Source: Kribbella caucasensis (GTDB taxonomy: Bacteria; Actinomycetota; Actinomycetes; Propionibacteriales; Kribbellaceae). Taken from it: a stretch of DNA of 64,000 nucleotides. Numbering within the stretch: position 1 is the stretch's first letter; the number at the start of each line of letters is the position of its first letter. Positions 16,240-26,181 of this stretch are shown here, one piece after another. The stretch lies in contig NZ_SNWQ01000015.1 in assembly GCF_004361855.1 (NCBI RefSeq), forward strand, positions 186,001-250,000. Reading direction: 5' to 3'. The notes beneath the pieces are model-generated. The model was given only the letters and a program-made list of their open reading frames with translations. It was not told where the DNA came from and did not search any database. A program made the translations under genes and the position numbers.

Positions 16240-16558
16240 CTTGAACCTCTCCGTTGCCATCAGCAACGACAACCGGGAGCGCGGCGCCGCCGAAGTACCG
16301 AACCACATCCACGTCGGCCGTGCCGGTGTCGGTGACCACGGCCGCGGCCTCGATCCCCTTCACCCCCGACGACACCGCCATCGCGACGGCCAGCTGCAGC
16401 GCCGACAGCTTCACGGTGTCGAGCTGCACGGTGCAGGCAGCATACGTCCGTCCGTCGGAGTCGCGTACTGCGGCGCCTTCGGCGGCACGGGTGCGGGCCC
16501 GGGCGGCCCGGGCCAGGGTGACCAGTTTGGCGTCCTCGGCCGAGAGGTCAGCGGGCAA
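16223..16558 (-). CDS. Cytidine deaminase-like protein lacking catalytic residues
   Basis: A 111-residue protein with the opening layout of small cytidine deaminases (LVTLARAARARTRAAEGAAVRDSDGRTYAAC). The zinc-site HAE is replaced (LSALQLAVA) and no PCxxC occurs, so it should not deaminate. Similar short proteins sit between the CBS/CorC-like gene and era in many actinobacteria. Its function is unknown; coupling to era suggests a ribosome-assembly or structural role. Confidence 0.7.
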   Translation of the reverse strand: MPADLSAEDAKLVTLARAARARTRAAEGAAVRDSDGRTYAACTVQLDTVKLSALQLAVAMAVSSGVKGIEAAAVVTDTGTADVDVVRYFGGAALPVVVADGNGEVQDVVHT

Positions 16559-16577
16559 CAGAAGAACTCCAATGATT

Positions 16578-17891
16578 TCAGGCAGTCTGGTGACTGCTGT
16601 CCTGCGGTTCGGCGGCGACCTGATCGGTACGCCGGACCAGAACCGTACCGACTTGGTTGCGCCGGCCCGAAGGGCGCTCCGCGACCAGGGTCAGTCCGAG
16701 CTCCTCGATCTCCACCTGGGCGCCCGGGATCGGCACCTTGCCGAGCAGTTTGGCCATCAGCCCGCCTACGGTGTCGACGTCGTCGTCGTCCAGCGGTACG
16801 CCGAACAGCTCGCCGAGCTCGTCGATCGGGAACCGGCTGGAGACCCGGTAGGCCCCGTCGGCCAGCTCCTGCACCTCTTCCGGCGCCTCGTCGTACTCGT
16901 CGGTGATCTCGCCGACGATCTCCTCCAGGATGTCCTCGATGGTGACCAGGCCGGCGGTACCGCCGTACTCGTCGACCACTATCGCGACGTGCATGTGAGC
17001 GGCCTGCATCTCGCGCAGCAGCTCGTCGATCGGCTTGGAGTCCGGGACGTACATGCACGGCCGCATCACCGACTCGACCCGCTCGGTCGACTCGGCCTGG
17101 GCGTTGTCGTAGACGCGGCGCATCACGTCCTTGAGGTAGACCACGCCGAGGATGTCGTCCAGCGAGTCGCCGATCACCGGGATCCGCGAGTAGCCGGAAC
17201 GGAGCGCGAGCGACGTGAGCTGCCGCAGCTTCTTGTGCCGCTCGATGTAGACCATGTCGGTGCGCGGCACCATCACCTCGCGGACGATGGTGTCGCCGAG
17301 CTCGAACACGGAATGGATCATCCGCCGCTCGCCGGACTCGATCACGGCCGACTTCTCGGCCAGGTCGACCAGGGCGCGCAGCTCCGACTCGGTGGCGAAC
17401 GGGCCCTCGGCGTACCCCTTGCCCGGCGTGAGGGCGTTGCCGATCAGGATCAGCACCTTCGGGATCGGCCCGAGCACACTGGTCAGCGCCATCACCGGGC
17501 CGGCCGAGATCATCGCGAACCGGTCCGAGTGCTGCCGGCCGAGGGTGCGCGGCGCGACCCCGATGATCACGTAGGAGACGACCACCATCGCGACCGCGGT
17601 GATCAGGATGTGCTCCCAGGTGACGCTGAAGATGTTCGACAGGGCCTGGGTGACCAGCACGATCGCGGTGATCTCGCAGATCAGCCGGACCAGCAGCAGG
17701 GTGTTCAGGTACCGCGGGGTGTCGGCAAGCAGCTCGGCCAGCCGGACCGCGCGGTTGTTGCCGTGCTCGACCTGCTCGTCGGCACGGACCTTCGAGTACG
17801 ACGACAGCGCCGCCTCGGCACCCGCGAACACTCCGGCGAGCAGCACGAGCACGGCGGCCACAACCAGCAGGGCGAGGTCGTGGGAACTCAC
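16578..17891 (-). CDS. CNNM/CorC (HlyC) family CBS-domain membrane protein
   Basis: About 437 residues: an N-terminal CNNM transmembrane domain (about four segments in the first 150 residues), a CBS pair (EVMVPRTDMVYI ... SRIPVIGDSLDDILGVVYLKDV, then VAIVVDEYGGTAGLVTIEDI) and a C-terminal transporter-associated CorC_HlyC domain. Members are linked to magnesium efflux or ion homeostasis. The GTG at 17891 lies 7 bases after the ybeY stop and shares its transcript. Confidence 0.88.
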   Translation of the reverse strand: MSSHDLALLVVAAVLVLLAGVFAGAEAALSSYSKVRADEQVEHGNNRAVRLAELLADTPRYLNTLLLVRLICEITAIVLVTQALSNIFSVTWEHILITAVAMVVVSYVIIGVAPRTLGRQHSDRFAMISAGPVMALTSVLGPIPKVLILIGNALTPGKGYAEGPFATESELRALVDLAEKSAVIESGERRMIHSVFELGDTIVREVMVPRTDMVYIERHKKLRQLTSLALRSGYSRIPVIGDSLDDILGVVYLKDVMRRVYDNAQAESTERVESVMRPCMYVPDSKPIDELLREMQAAHMHVAIVVDEYGGTAGLVTIEDILEEIVGEITDEYDEAPEEVQELADGAYRVSSRFPIDELGELFGVPLDDDDVDTVGGLMAKLLGKVPIPGAQVEIEELGLTLVAERPSGRRNQVGTVLVRRTDQVAAEPQDSSHQTA

Positions 17892-17898
17892 CGGAACG

Positions 17899-18372
17899 TC
17901 ACTCCTGTCCGAGCCTGTTCGCCGGCGCTCGCCAGGCCTCCAGCAGCCGGCCCTGGACTTCCCACATCTCCGCCTTCTCGGCCGGTTCGGCATGGTCGTA
18001 ACCGAGCAGGTGCAGGATGCCGTGCACGGTCAGCAACTCCAGCTCGGCCCAGGTTCCGTGACCCGCCTTCGCGCCCTGGGCGGCCGCGACCGTCGGGCAC
18101 AGGGCGATGTCACCGAGATGCCCGAGCGGCGGCTCGCTGTCGTCCTCGGCTCCCGGCCGCAGCTCGTCCATCGGCCAGGACATCACGTCGGTCGGACCTG
18201 GCAGGTCCAGGAACTCGACGTGATAGCGGGCCATCGTGTCCTCGTCGACCAGCTTGATCGACAGCTCGCACTCCGGGTGCAGCCGCAGCGACGACATCAC
18301 GAACCGGCTCAACCGCATCAGTCCGTGGGCGTCGATCTCCACCCCGGACTCGTTGTTGACCTCGACGTTCAT
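17899..18372 (-). CDS. ybeY: Endoribonuclease YbeY
   Basis: A 157-residue zinc ribonuclease for 16S rRNA 3' end maturation and ribosome quality control. The metal motif HGILHLLGYDH (HxxxHxxxxxH) is intact, as is the RYHVEFLDLPGPTDVMSWPM block. Its start overlaps the phoH stop by four bases (ATGA), the usual phoH-ybeY coupling. Confidence 0.95.
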   Translation of the reverse strand: MNVEVNNESGVEIDAHGLMRLSRFVMSSLRLHPECELSIKLVDEDTMARYHVEFLDLPGPTDVMSWPMDELRPGAEDDSEPPLGHLGDIALCPTVAAAQGAKAGHGTWAELELLTVHGILHLLGYDHAEPAEKAEMWEVQGRLLEAWRAPANRLGQE

Positions 18373-19415
18373 CTGGTTGGACCGGACCCGTCACCTTCAT
18401 AGTTCTCGTACGCCGACACGATCCGGCCGACCAGTTTGTGCCGGACCACGTCATGCGAGGTGAGCCGGCAGAAGGTCAGGTCCTGCACGCCTTCCAGGAT
18501 CTCCTGCACCACCCGCAGGCCGGACTTGGTCCCGGTCGGCAGGTCCACCTGGGTGACGTCGCCGGTGACCACCATCTTGGACCCGAACCCGAGCCGGGTG
18601 AGGAACATCTTCATCTGCTCCGGCGAGGTGTTCTGGGCCTCGTCCAGGATGATGTAGGCGTCATTAAGGGTTCTCCCGCGCATGTACGCCAGCGGCGCGA
18701 TCTCGATCGTGCCGGCCGTCATCAGCCGCGGAATCGACTCCGGGTCGATCATGTCGTGCAACGCGTCGTACAGCGGCCGCAGGTACGGGTCGATCTTCTC
18801 CGACAGCGTGCCGGGCAGGAAGCCGAGCCGCTCACCGGCCTCGACCGCGGGCCGGGTCAGGATGATCCGGTTGACCTCCTTGGCCTGCAGCGCCTGCACC
18901 GCCTTGGCGACGGCCAGGTAGGTCTTGCCGGTACCGGCCGGGCCGATCCCGAACACGACGGTGTTCTTGTCGATGGCGTCGACGTAGCGCTTCTGGTTCA
19001 GCGTCTTCGGCCGGATCGTGCGGCCGCGGTTGGACAGGATGTTCTGGGTCAGCACGTCCCGCGGGCTCTCGGCCGTGGCGGCCTTGATCATCGCGATACT
19101 GCGCTCGACCGAGTCGGCGGTCAGCCCGTGACCGGTCCGGACGACGGCGATCAGCTCGTCGACCAACCGCTCGGCCAGGGCCAGCTCGGCCGGCTCACCG
19201 ACGAAGGTGATCTCGTTGCCGCGGACCATGATGTCGGCCGCGAACTCCTTCTCCACGATCCGGAGGAACTCGTCCCGGGCTCCGAGCAACGCAACCATGT
19301 CGATGCTGTTGGGCACGACGATCTTGTGGGACGCCTTGTCCGAGGCGTTGTCTGCGCTGCTGTCAGCGCGCGCCGCAACTGTCTGCGACGGCTCGATACT
19401 GCGTGGCCTGGACAG
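18369..19415 (-). CDS. phoH: PhoH family ATPase
   Basis: A PhoH-like P-loop protein with an N-terminal KH-like region and a C-terminal helicase-related ATPase: Walker A GPAGTGKTYLA, Walker B YIILDEAQN, and VTGDVTQVDLP. The frame extends 33 codons beyond GTG 19316 without any ATG, GTG or TTG. A CTG at 19415 stands 5 bases after a perfect AGGAGG, giving 348 residues and including the conserved HKIVVPNSIDMVALLG strand. I therefore propose a CTG start; the fallback is GTG at 19316 (315 residues), which lacks a ribosome site. Leads the ybeY-corC-cdd-era operon. Confidence 0.9.
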   Translation of the reverse strand: MSRPRSIEPSQTVAARADSSADNASDKASHKIVVPNSIDMVALLGARDEFLRIVEKEFAADIMVRGNEITFVGEPAELALAERLVDELIAVVRTGHGLTADSVERSIAMIKAATAESPRDVLTQNILSNRGRTIRPKTLNQKRYVDAIDKNTVVFGIGPAGTGKTYLAVAKAVQALQAKEVNRIILTRPAVEAGERLGFLPGTLSEKIDPYLRPLYDALHDMIDPESIPRLMTAGTIEIAPLAYMRGRTLNDAYIILDEAQNTSPEQMKMFLTRLGFGSKMVVTGDVTQVDLPTGTKSGLRVVQEILEGVQDLTFCRLTSHDVVRHKLVGRIVSAYENYEGDGSGPTR

Positions 19416-19595
19416 CCTTTCCTCCTGGTGAACCGGTGATGGTGACTCGAACCATGCTAGCCGTCTCCTCGGACAGCCTCACCCGATAAAACCCCCACTC
19501 ACCCCAGGCCAAGCCCCTGACCTGGGCTTTTGCCCCGCACTCCGGCCGCCCGCGCACCCGTGTCCGGCGAATTTCGGGGTGTTGGTTGTCAACCT

Positions 19596-19620
19596 GGAAC
19601 CCGACCTGAGCGTCTCCGTC
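19596..19620 (+). promoter_or_regulatory. ECF sigma-factor promoter
   Basis: GGAAC (19596-19600), exactly 16 bases, then CGTC (19617-19620): the SigE-like ECF consensus. It sits directly upstream of the ECF sigma gene, indicating autoregulation. Confidence 0.65.
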
Positions 19621-19655
19621 ACGTGGCACAACCTGCCGTGGTGTACGAAGAGTGC

Positions 19656-20165
19656 GTGGCTCAGGAGTCCTCGTGGGATGCCGACGAGGCGCTGACGGCT
19701 GTCTACACGGCGCATTACACGTCGTTGGTCCGCCTCGGCGCCTTACTTTTGCGCGACACCGGTTCGGCGGAGGAGATCGTGCAGGACGCCTTCGTGGCGA
19801 TGCACTCCCGCTGGCACCGGTTGCGCGATCCGCACAAGGCGCTGTCCTATCTCCGCACTGCTGTGGTGAACCGCTGCCGGTCCAGGCAGCGGCACCTGGT
19901 CGTAGTGGACAAGCACACACCCCGATCGCTGCCGGACGAGCCCAGCGCCGAACAGGCCGTGCTGCGGACCGCCGAGACCGACCGGGTGATCGACGCGATG
20001 CGCACCCTGCCGGAGAAACAACGCACCGTGATGGTGCTGCGGTACTACGCTGACCTGTCCGAGGCGGAGATCGCCGACACGATGGGAATCAGCCGGGGAT
20101 CCGTGAAGAGCCACGCCGCGCGGGCGAGCAAGTCGCTGCGCCAGGTCCTGGAGCAGAGCCGATGA
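19656..20165 (+). CDS. ECF RNA polymerase sigma factor (SigE-type subfamily)
   Basis: A 169-residue sigma-70 of the extracytoplasmic class. Region 2 is AVYTAHYTSLVRLGALLL ... AEEIVQDAFVAM (-10 recognition), region 4 is LPEKQRTVMVLRYYADLSEAEIADTMGISRGSVKSHAAR (-35 recognition). GTG 19656 is chosen; GTG 19641 is close and possible. The stop overlaps the membrane partner by four bases. An ECF promoter in front points to positive feedback. Confidence 0.85.
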   Translation: MAQESSWDADEALTAVYTAHYTSLVRLGALLLRDTGSAEEIVQDAFVAMHSRWHRLRDPHKALSYLRTAVVNRCRSRQRHLVVVDKHTPRSLPDEPSAEQAVLRTAETDRVIDAMRTLPEKQRTVMVLRYYADLSEAEIADTMGISRGSVKSHAARASKSLRQVLEQSR

Positions 20166-21268
20166 CCAACCCGGATGACCAGTTCGACGAGCTGATGCGG
20201 CGGTCCCTGCACGACGAGGCCGAGCAGGTCCAGCCGGCCGACGGCCTGCACCAGATCCAGGCCCGCGTACGGGACCAGCACAAGCCGGCCGTACGGCGGC
20301 CCTGGCTGCTGACCGCCGGCGCCGCCGTGGTCGGAACCGCCGCCGCGATCGGCGCCTTCACCATGCTGGGCAACGACGGCCCGGCGACAAAGGACGCAGA
20401 GGTCGCGGGGCCAGCTGACTCCACCAAGACCGTCACCGGTCCAGTCCCCGCGTCGCAGCTGCCCACCGCGGCGCCGGCTACCCCCGAGCCCACTCTCGCG
20501 CCGACCGAAGCGCCCAAAGTGGCACCCACCCCACGCGGCAAGGTGGAGCAGGTCACGTCGAAGGCCGTCCCGGTCTACTGGCTGGGCAAGACGGCCGGCG
20601 TCGACACCGGTGCCGGGGTGCGGCTGTATCGGACGTGGGCCCAGATCAAGGGCCGCCCGGCGTACGAGGCACTGCGGTTGATGACGTCCGGCAAGTCGGT
20701 CGACCCCGACTACTCGTCGCCTTGGCAGGGCTCGGCGGTCAGCTCGGTGACCCGGGCCGACGGCTTGATCACCGTCGACTTCAAGGTGCTGCCGCGCCAG
20801 CAGTTGGCACCGGCAGTCGCCAACATGGCCGCCCAGCAGCTCGTCTACACCGTGCAGGGCGCGATGGACGTGACCGGACCAGTCCAGGTCACTGTCCAGG
20901 GCGAACCGGTCACCCGGCTCTTCGGCGTCGACACCGCGCAACCCCTCAGCCGCGCCCAGGCCCTCGACGTCCAGGCCTTCATCTGGGTTACCTACCCGGA
21001 GAACGGCACGATCGTGCGCGCGCCGCTCAAGGTGTCCGGGATCGCGGCCGCACACGAGGCCTCCCTCAACTACCGGATCACCGCGAACAAGACCGGCCAG
21101 CTGATCGCCGAAGGTTCGACCCAGACGACCGAGGCGTACAAGCTCACGCCGTACTCGTTCACCGTCACGAAGCTGCCGGCCGGGGAGTACACGCTGGAGA
21201 TCTTCGAGATCTCGATGGAGGACGGACGACAGACCTCCACCGACACGAAGACCTTCTACGTCAGGTAG
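20162..21268 (+). CDS. Single-pass membrane protein with GerMN and Gmad2-like domains
   Basis: A 368-residue protein: about 45 cytoplasmic residues, one membrane segment (WLLTAGAAVVGTAAAIGAF), a Pro/Thr/Ala-rich linker, a GerMN-like domain (about 130-255) and a C-terminal Ig-like Gmad2 domain (IWVTYPENGTIVRAPLKVSG). Coupling to the sigma gene (ATGA overlap) suggests that the cytoplasmic part is an anti-sigma, although the zinc HxxxCxxC motif is missing. The outer domains may sense the envelope. Confidence 0.75.
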   Translation: MTNPDDQFDELMRRSLHDEAEQVQPADGLHQIQARVRDQHKPAVRRPWLLTAGAAVVGTAAAIGAFTMLGNDGPATKDAEVAGPADSTKTVTGPVPASQLPTAAPATPEPTLAPTEAPKVAPTPRGKVEQVTSKAVPVYWLGKTAGVDTGAGVRLYRTWAQIKGRPAYEALRLMTSGKSVDPDYSSPWQGSAVSSVTRADGLITVDFKVLPRQQLAPAVANMAAQQLVYTVQGAMDVTGPVQVTVQGEPVTRLFGVDTAQPLSRAQALDVQAFIWVTYPENGTIVRAPLKVSGIAAAHEASLNYRITANKTGQLIAEGSTQTTEAYKLTPYSFTVTKLPAGEYTLEIFEISMEDGRQTSTDTKTFYVR

Positions 21269-22751
21269 CCGGCAGCACGATGGTGAAGGCGGCGCCGCCT
21301 TCCGGGGCCGGGCCGGCGGTCAGGGTGCCACCGAGGCGGCTGACCAGTCCGTGGCAGAGGGCCAGGCCGATACCGGATCCGACCGGCCGCCGACCGCGGT
21401 ACTTCTGGTTCAGTACGCCGCGCTCGAAAGCGACCTGGTAGTCCTCGGGGGCGAGCCCGGGTCCGCCGTCGCGCACTTGCAACATCGCCAGATCGGGTCC
21501 GGGGCGGCCGAGGGTGAGGGTGAGCCGCGATCCGGCCGGGGTCACCCGGAGTGCGTTCTCGGCCAGTCCGTCGAGCACCTGGCGGATCCGGCGCGCGTCG
21601 GTGGTCGCCCAGATCGGTCCGGCCGGCTCCTCCAACTGGAATCGCACGCCCTGCCGTTCGCAGCGCACCCGCCAGACCTCGGCGCACGAGCGAACGGTCT
21701 CGCCGAGATCGACCCGGGCCAGGTCGAGCCGGAACTCGTCCGCGCCGAGCCGGGCGAGATCGAGCAGGTCGCTGACCAGGCGTTCCAGCCGGATCGACTC
21801 GCGCTGGATGACCTGGCCGGCATGCTGCGCCTCGGTCCCGATGACCACTCCGTCGGCAAGCGATTCCGCGAACCCGTGCACGGCCGTCAGCGGGGTCCGG
21901 AGTTCGTGCGAAACCGACAACAGGAAGTCCCGTTGCCTTGCCTCGCTGGCCTGCAACGCGGTGGCCAGCTCGTTCACCGCCTCGGCGACCTCGGCCACTT
22001 CCGCCGGGCCTTCCACTGGTACCCGGAGATCCCGTCGGCCTTGCCGCATCGCGGTCGCGACGTCCGCAGTACGGCGAAGTGGGCGGGACAGGAGTCGGCC
22101 CAGTACGGCACCGGCCAGGGCGGCGACCAATAGGCCGGTGCCCACGGCGAAGAGGATGTTGCGAACCAGAAGGCGCTGGGTCTCGGCGGCCATCCGCACG
22201 GGCGCGACCAGAGCGAAGCCTGAGTTACGCCCGACGCCTCGAGCCTCGACGAGGTAGTCCTGGCCGTTGACCGTCGTCTTGGTCGAGATGGTTTGGCCTG
22301 TGGTGATTGTGGTCATGCCGGCGGTGGTCGCAGCCTGAGCGGCCCGCTGGTCGACGGGCTGGATTCCGCGCCGGGGCACGTGAATCACCACGACGATGTC
22401 CTGCCCACGGACGACCTCGGCGGCGCGCCCGAGACCGGCCGCCCGGGATCCGAGCCCACGCTCGTCCACCTGACTCGCCAGCACGTCGGCCTGAGCAGCC
22501 AGCGAATCCTGCAACACGTTCTGGGCCGATTGTCTGGCCAACCCGGCGGCCACCACACCCGCCACCAGCACAGCAATCCCCGCCACGGCGGTACAAACCA
22601 AAACGATCCGGGTGGACAGCGAGGTCCGTGCGGCCGGCGCGGGGTGGGCAGGGGCGGGGTGCGCTGGCGCGGGGTGCGCCGGGGCACGGTGTGCTGGCGC
22701 GGGGTGCGCCGGCGAAGGGCGCGGCGGGGGCGCGTCCGGTGGTGTGGTCAT
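21261..22751 (-). CDS. Sensor histidine kinase
   Basis: A 496-residue two-component sensor. It opens with about 43 residues of repeated APAHP units, then a membrane segment (IVLVCTAVAGIAVLVAGVVAAGLA), an extracytoplasmic sensor region, a second membrane segment with HAMP, the phospho-acceptor SVSHELRTPLTAVHGF, and an ATPase domain (DGLAENALR, DGGPGLAP, GSGIGLALCHGL). Its start overlaps the response regulator stop. It runs 8 bases into the convergent membrane-protein gene. Confidence 0.92.
   Translation of the reverse strand: MTTPPDAPPPRPSPAHPAPAHRAPAHPAPAHPAPAHPAPAARTSLSTRIVLVCTAVAGIAVLVAGVVAAGLARQSAQNVLQDSLAAQADVLASQVDERGLGSRAAGLGRAAEVVRGQDIVVVIHVPRRGIQPVDQRAAQAATTAGMTTITTGQTISTKTTVNGQDYLVEARGVGRNSGFALVAPVRMAAETQRLLVRNILFAVGTGLLVAALAGAVLGRLLSRPLRRTADVATAMRQGRRDLRVPVEGPAEVAEVAEAVNELATALQASEARQRDFLLSVSHELRTPLTAVHGFAESLADGVVIGTEAQHAGQVIQRESIRLERLVSDLLDLARLGADEFRLDLARVDLGETVRSCAEVWRVRCERQGVRFQLEEPAGPIWATTDARRIRQVLDGLAENALRVTPAGSRLTLTLGRPGPDLAMLQVRDGGPGLAPEDYQVAFERGVLNQKYRGRRPVGSGIGLALCHGLVSRLGGTLTAGPAPEGGAAFTIVLPAT
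22640..22712 (-). repeat. 15-base tandem repeats encoding APAHP
   Basis: About five near-identical copies of a 15-base unit (GGGGTGCGCTGGCGC and variants) encode the Ala-Pro-Ala-His-Pro repeats at the N-terminus of the histidine kinase. The reading frame is kept, so copy number could change without breaking the gene. Confidence 0.7.
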
Positions 22752-23458
22752 GTGTCGAGGTCGGCGGCGTAGCCGACGCCGCGGACGGTGCGGATGGGTC
22801 TGTGCGGGGCCAGCTTGGCGCGGAGCTGGGCGACGTGGACGTCGACCGTGCGGGTGCCGCCGGATGCCTGGTATCCCCAGACCGAGCTGAGCAACTCGTC
22901 GCGCTCGAACACGCGGCCGGGCCTGCGGAACAACTGAGCCAGCAGGTCGAACTCCGTCGAGGTCAACCGGACCTCGGCGTCACCCGACCACGCGCGGCGG
23001 CGACTCAGGTCCACGCGGACCGCGCCGACGCTGAGTACGTCGGTCGTGGGGACGGCGCCGGCCGCGCGGCGTAGTACGGTCCGGACTCGCAGGGCGAGCT
23101 CGCGCGGGCTGAAGGGCTTGGTGATGTAGTCGTCGGCACCGAGTTCCAGGCCGACCAGCCGGTCCACCTCGTCGTCCCGGGCGGTGACGAAGAGGATCGG
23201 GGTCCAGTCGTCCGCGGCGCGCATCGTGCGGCATACGTCGGCGCCGTCGCGGCCTGGCAACCCGATGTCGAGCACCACCGCGACGGGATGCAGCCGCCGC
23301 CAGGCAGCCAGCGCGGCTTCACCGTCGGACTCGATGTGTACGCCGAAGCCGTCGCGGCGCAGGTAGAGCGCGATCAGGTCGGCGATGGCCGCCTCGTCCT
23401 CGACCACCAGAACCAAGCCCCGGCCCGGTGCAGTCAGACCAGGTGCCGTCAGCGGCAT
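22748..23458 (-). CDS. OmpR/PhoB family response regulator
   Basis: A 236-residue regulator: receiver domain with acidic pair (VVEDE), phospho-acceptor Asp in VVLDIGLPGRDG, KPF near residue 116, and a C-terminal winged helix (STEFDLLAQLFRRPGRVFERDELLSSVWG). The ATG at 23458 has GGAG upstream. The operon order lipoprotein, regulator, kinase suggests that the two-component pair controls its own secreted products. Confidence 0.92.
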   Translation of the reverse strand: MPLTAPGLTAPGRGLVLVVEDEAAIADLIALYLRRDGFGVHIESDGEAALAAWRRLHPVAVVLDIGLPGRDGADVCRTMRAADDWTPILFVTARDDEVDRLVGLELGADDYITKPFSPRELALRVRTVLRRAAGAVPTTDVLSVGAVRVDLSRRRAWSGDAEVRLTSTEFDLLAQLFRRPGRVFERDELLSSVWGYQASGGTRTVDVHVAQLRAKLAPHRPIRTVRGVGYAADLDT

Positions 23459-23510
23459 ACGCACTCCTGCAGGTGACGGCCGGCTCCGCTCACGGCCCGC
23501 TCCGCTCAGG

Positions 23511-23729
23511 TCAGCCGTCGCCCGCCAGCTCCGAATCGATCGTGTCCAATGTAGACCTGATCCCATCCAGCTCATCGACCGGCGAGCCGGAGCCGGCCTG
23601 CTGCCCCGAACCCGCCTGCCCCGAACCCGCCTGCTCCGGAGCCGGTTGCAGGTTGTCGCCCGCGCAGCCGGTGAGGCCCAGGCCGATCGCGACCACGGCG
23701 ACGACCAGGACCAGCGCCCGGCGGAACAT
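23511..23729 (-). CDS. Small lipoprotein
   Basis: A 72-residue protein with an N-terminal signal and lipobox ending at Cys22 (GLTGC), then Gly/Ser/Gln repeats (AGSGQ) and an acidic helical tail (DELDGIRSTLDTIDSELAG). Its first base overlaps the last of the upstream gene. Probably a cell-surface partner of the secreted protein encoded before it, sensed through the two-component system. Confidence 0.7.
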   Translation of the reverse strand: MFRRALVLVVAVVAIGLGLTGCAGDNLQPAPEQAGSGQAGSGQQAGSGSPVDELDGIRSTLDTIDSELAGDG

Positions 23730-24154
23730 CACTTCACCACCTGGCAGTGCTTGGTCTTGAACGCCTCGAGCCGCTCCTTCGCCTTCGCGAGGTCTGCGGT
23801 ACGTCCGGCCCGGCGTTCGGCGCGCTGCTCGAGCTGCTTGGCCGCCTTCTCGTGTCCCTTGGCTCGCTGTTTCGCCGCCCGCGCCTTCAACCAGGCGACG
23901 GAACCCCTGACGTCCGCTCCGCCGTTGATCCGCGTGGTCAGCTTGTCCGTCCGGTTGATCAGCTTCGGCAGCATCTCGGTGCAGAGCCGCTGCGCCTCCT
24001 CCGGGCTCAACGTGATCGGCGCGTACGTGGGCGTCGGCGTCGGCGTCGGATCGGCTGCCGCGGCGACCGACGTACCGCCGATCAGGCCGGCGACCACCAC
24101 GACCCCGCTGATCGCGACCCTGCTGCGGATGGACCCAGGACGTGCATGGCGCAT
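23729..24154 (-). CDS. Secreted helical protein
   Basis: A 141-residue protein with an N-terminal signal (VVVAGLIGGTSVAAAA) and a Pro-Thr linker, then a charged helical region rich in Arg, Lys and Ala with cysteines at its two ends (LCTEML ... TKHCQVVK), likely one disulphide. First gene of the two-component operon. No enzymatic motif; function unknown. Confidence 0.7.
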   Translation of the reverse strand: MRHARPGSIRSRVAISGVVVVAGLIGGTSVAAAADPTPTPTPTYAPITLSPEEAQRLCTEMLPKLINRTDKLTTRINGGADVRGSVAWLKARAAKQRAKGHEKAAKQLEQRAERRAGRTADLAKAKERLEAFKTKHCQVVK

Positions 24155-24280
24155 CTCGCCACTCCTCGTTCTCGACGGACCGGCGCTGCGCCGGCCAAGA
24201 ACGACTCTGGACGACCACGGTTAGGGAACTACTGTCCGCAGTGTTCGGAGTTTGTAAGGAATTCGCGGGTCTGTCAGGAA

Positions 24281-24997
24281 TCAGGTCCAGCGGGTCTTGG
24301 CGAGCAACACCGACGCGGCGGCGACGCCCGCGGTCGACGTACGGAGGACCGTGTCGCCGAGGAGCACCGGCTCGACGTCGAACGACTCCAGCTCGGCAGA
24401 CGTCAGGCCGCCTTCCGGCCCCACCACGACGACCACGTCGCCGGTCGCCGGTGGTTCGAGCGAGGTCAGCGGGAGCTTGGCTTCCTCATGCAAGACAGCG
24501 ACACACGCGGCCGAGCGAACCAGGTCGGCGACCTCGGCGGTCGAAGCGATCGAGGCGACCTCGCAGAACCACGTCCGGCGCGACTGCTTGCTCGCCTCGA
24601 AGGCCCACGATTGCCACTTGGCTTCCGTCTTCGCCACCCGCTCGGGATTCGCGCGGAACTGGCTGCGGTCCGCGTTCCACGGCACGATCACGTCGGCGCC
24701 GACCTCGGTCAGCATCTCCACCGCGAGCTCGGCCCGCTCCCCCTTCGGCAATGCCTGTACGACGACGAGCCGGGGCGCGGGCCGGGGTACGGAACCACGG
24801 TTGTCCACGGCAACAGTCAGCCCGGCCTTCGACGCGGCGACAACGGCTCCCTCGGCGAACGAACCACGCCCATCGGTCAACCGAACCCGCTCGCCCGGCC
24901 CGATCCGCCGTACGACGGCCGCATGCCGCCCCTCGGCACCGTCGAGCAGCAGCTCCGAACCGTCGAGGTCAGCCAGGAAGAAGACCGCGACGCCCAT
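24281..24997 (-). CDS. rsmE: 16S rRNA (uracil-1498-N3) methyltransferase
   Basis: A 238-residue SPOUT methyltransferase. The C-terminal knot signature VVVGPEGGLTSAELESF and LLGDTVLRTSTAGVAA bind SAM, and the N-terminal PUA-like domain starts VFFLADL ... HAAVVRRIGPGE. The ATG at 24997 follows the dnaJ stop by 10 bases, and hrcA-dnaJ-rsmE is the usual actinobacterial order. Confidence 0.93.
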   Translation of the reverse strand: MGVAVFFLADLDGSELLLDGAEGRHAAVVRRIGPGERVRLTDGRGSFAEGAVVAASKAGLTVAVDNRGSVPRPAPRLVVVQALPKGERAELAVEMLTEVGADVIVPWNADRSQFRANPERVAKTEAKWQSWAFEASKQSRRTWFCEVASIASTAEVADLVRSAACVAVLHEEAKLPLTSLEPPATGDVVVVVGPEGGLTSAELESFDVEPVLLGDTVLRTSTAGVAAASVLLAKTRWT

Positions 24998-25007
24998 GTC
25001 CCGCCCT

Positions 25008-26150
<1,143 letters not shown>

Positions 26151-26181
26151 ACTCCAGACCAAAGGTTGGTGGCGGTGGTCG

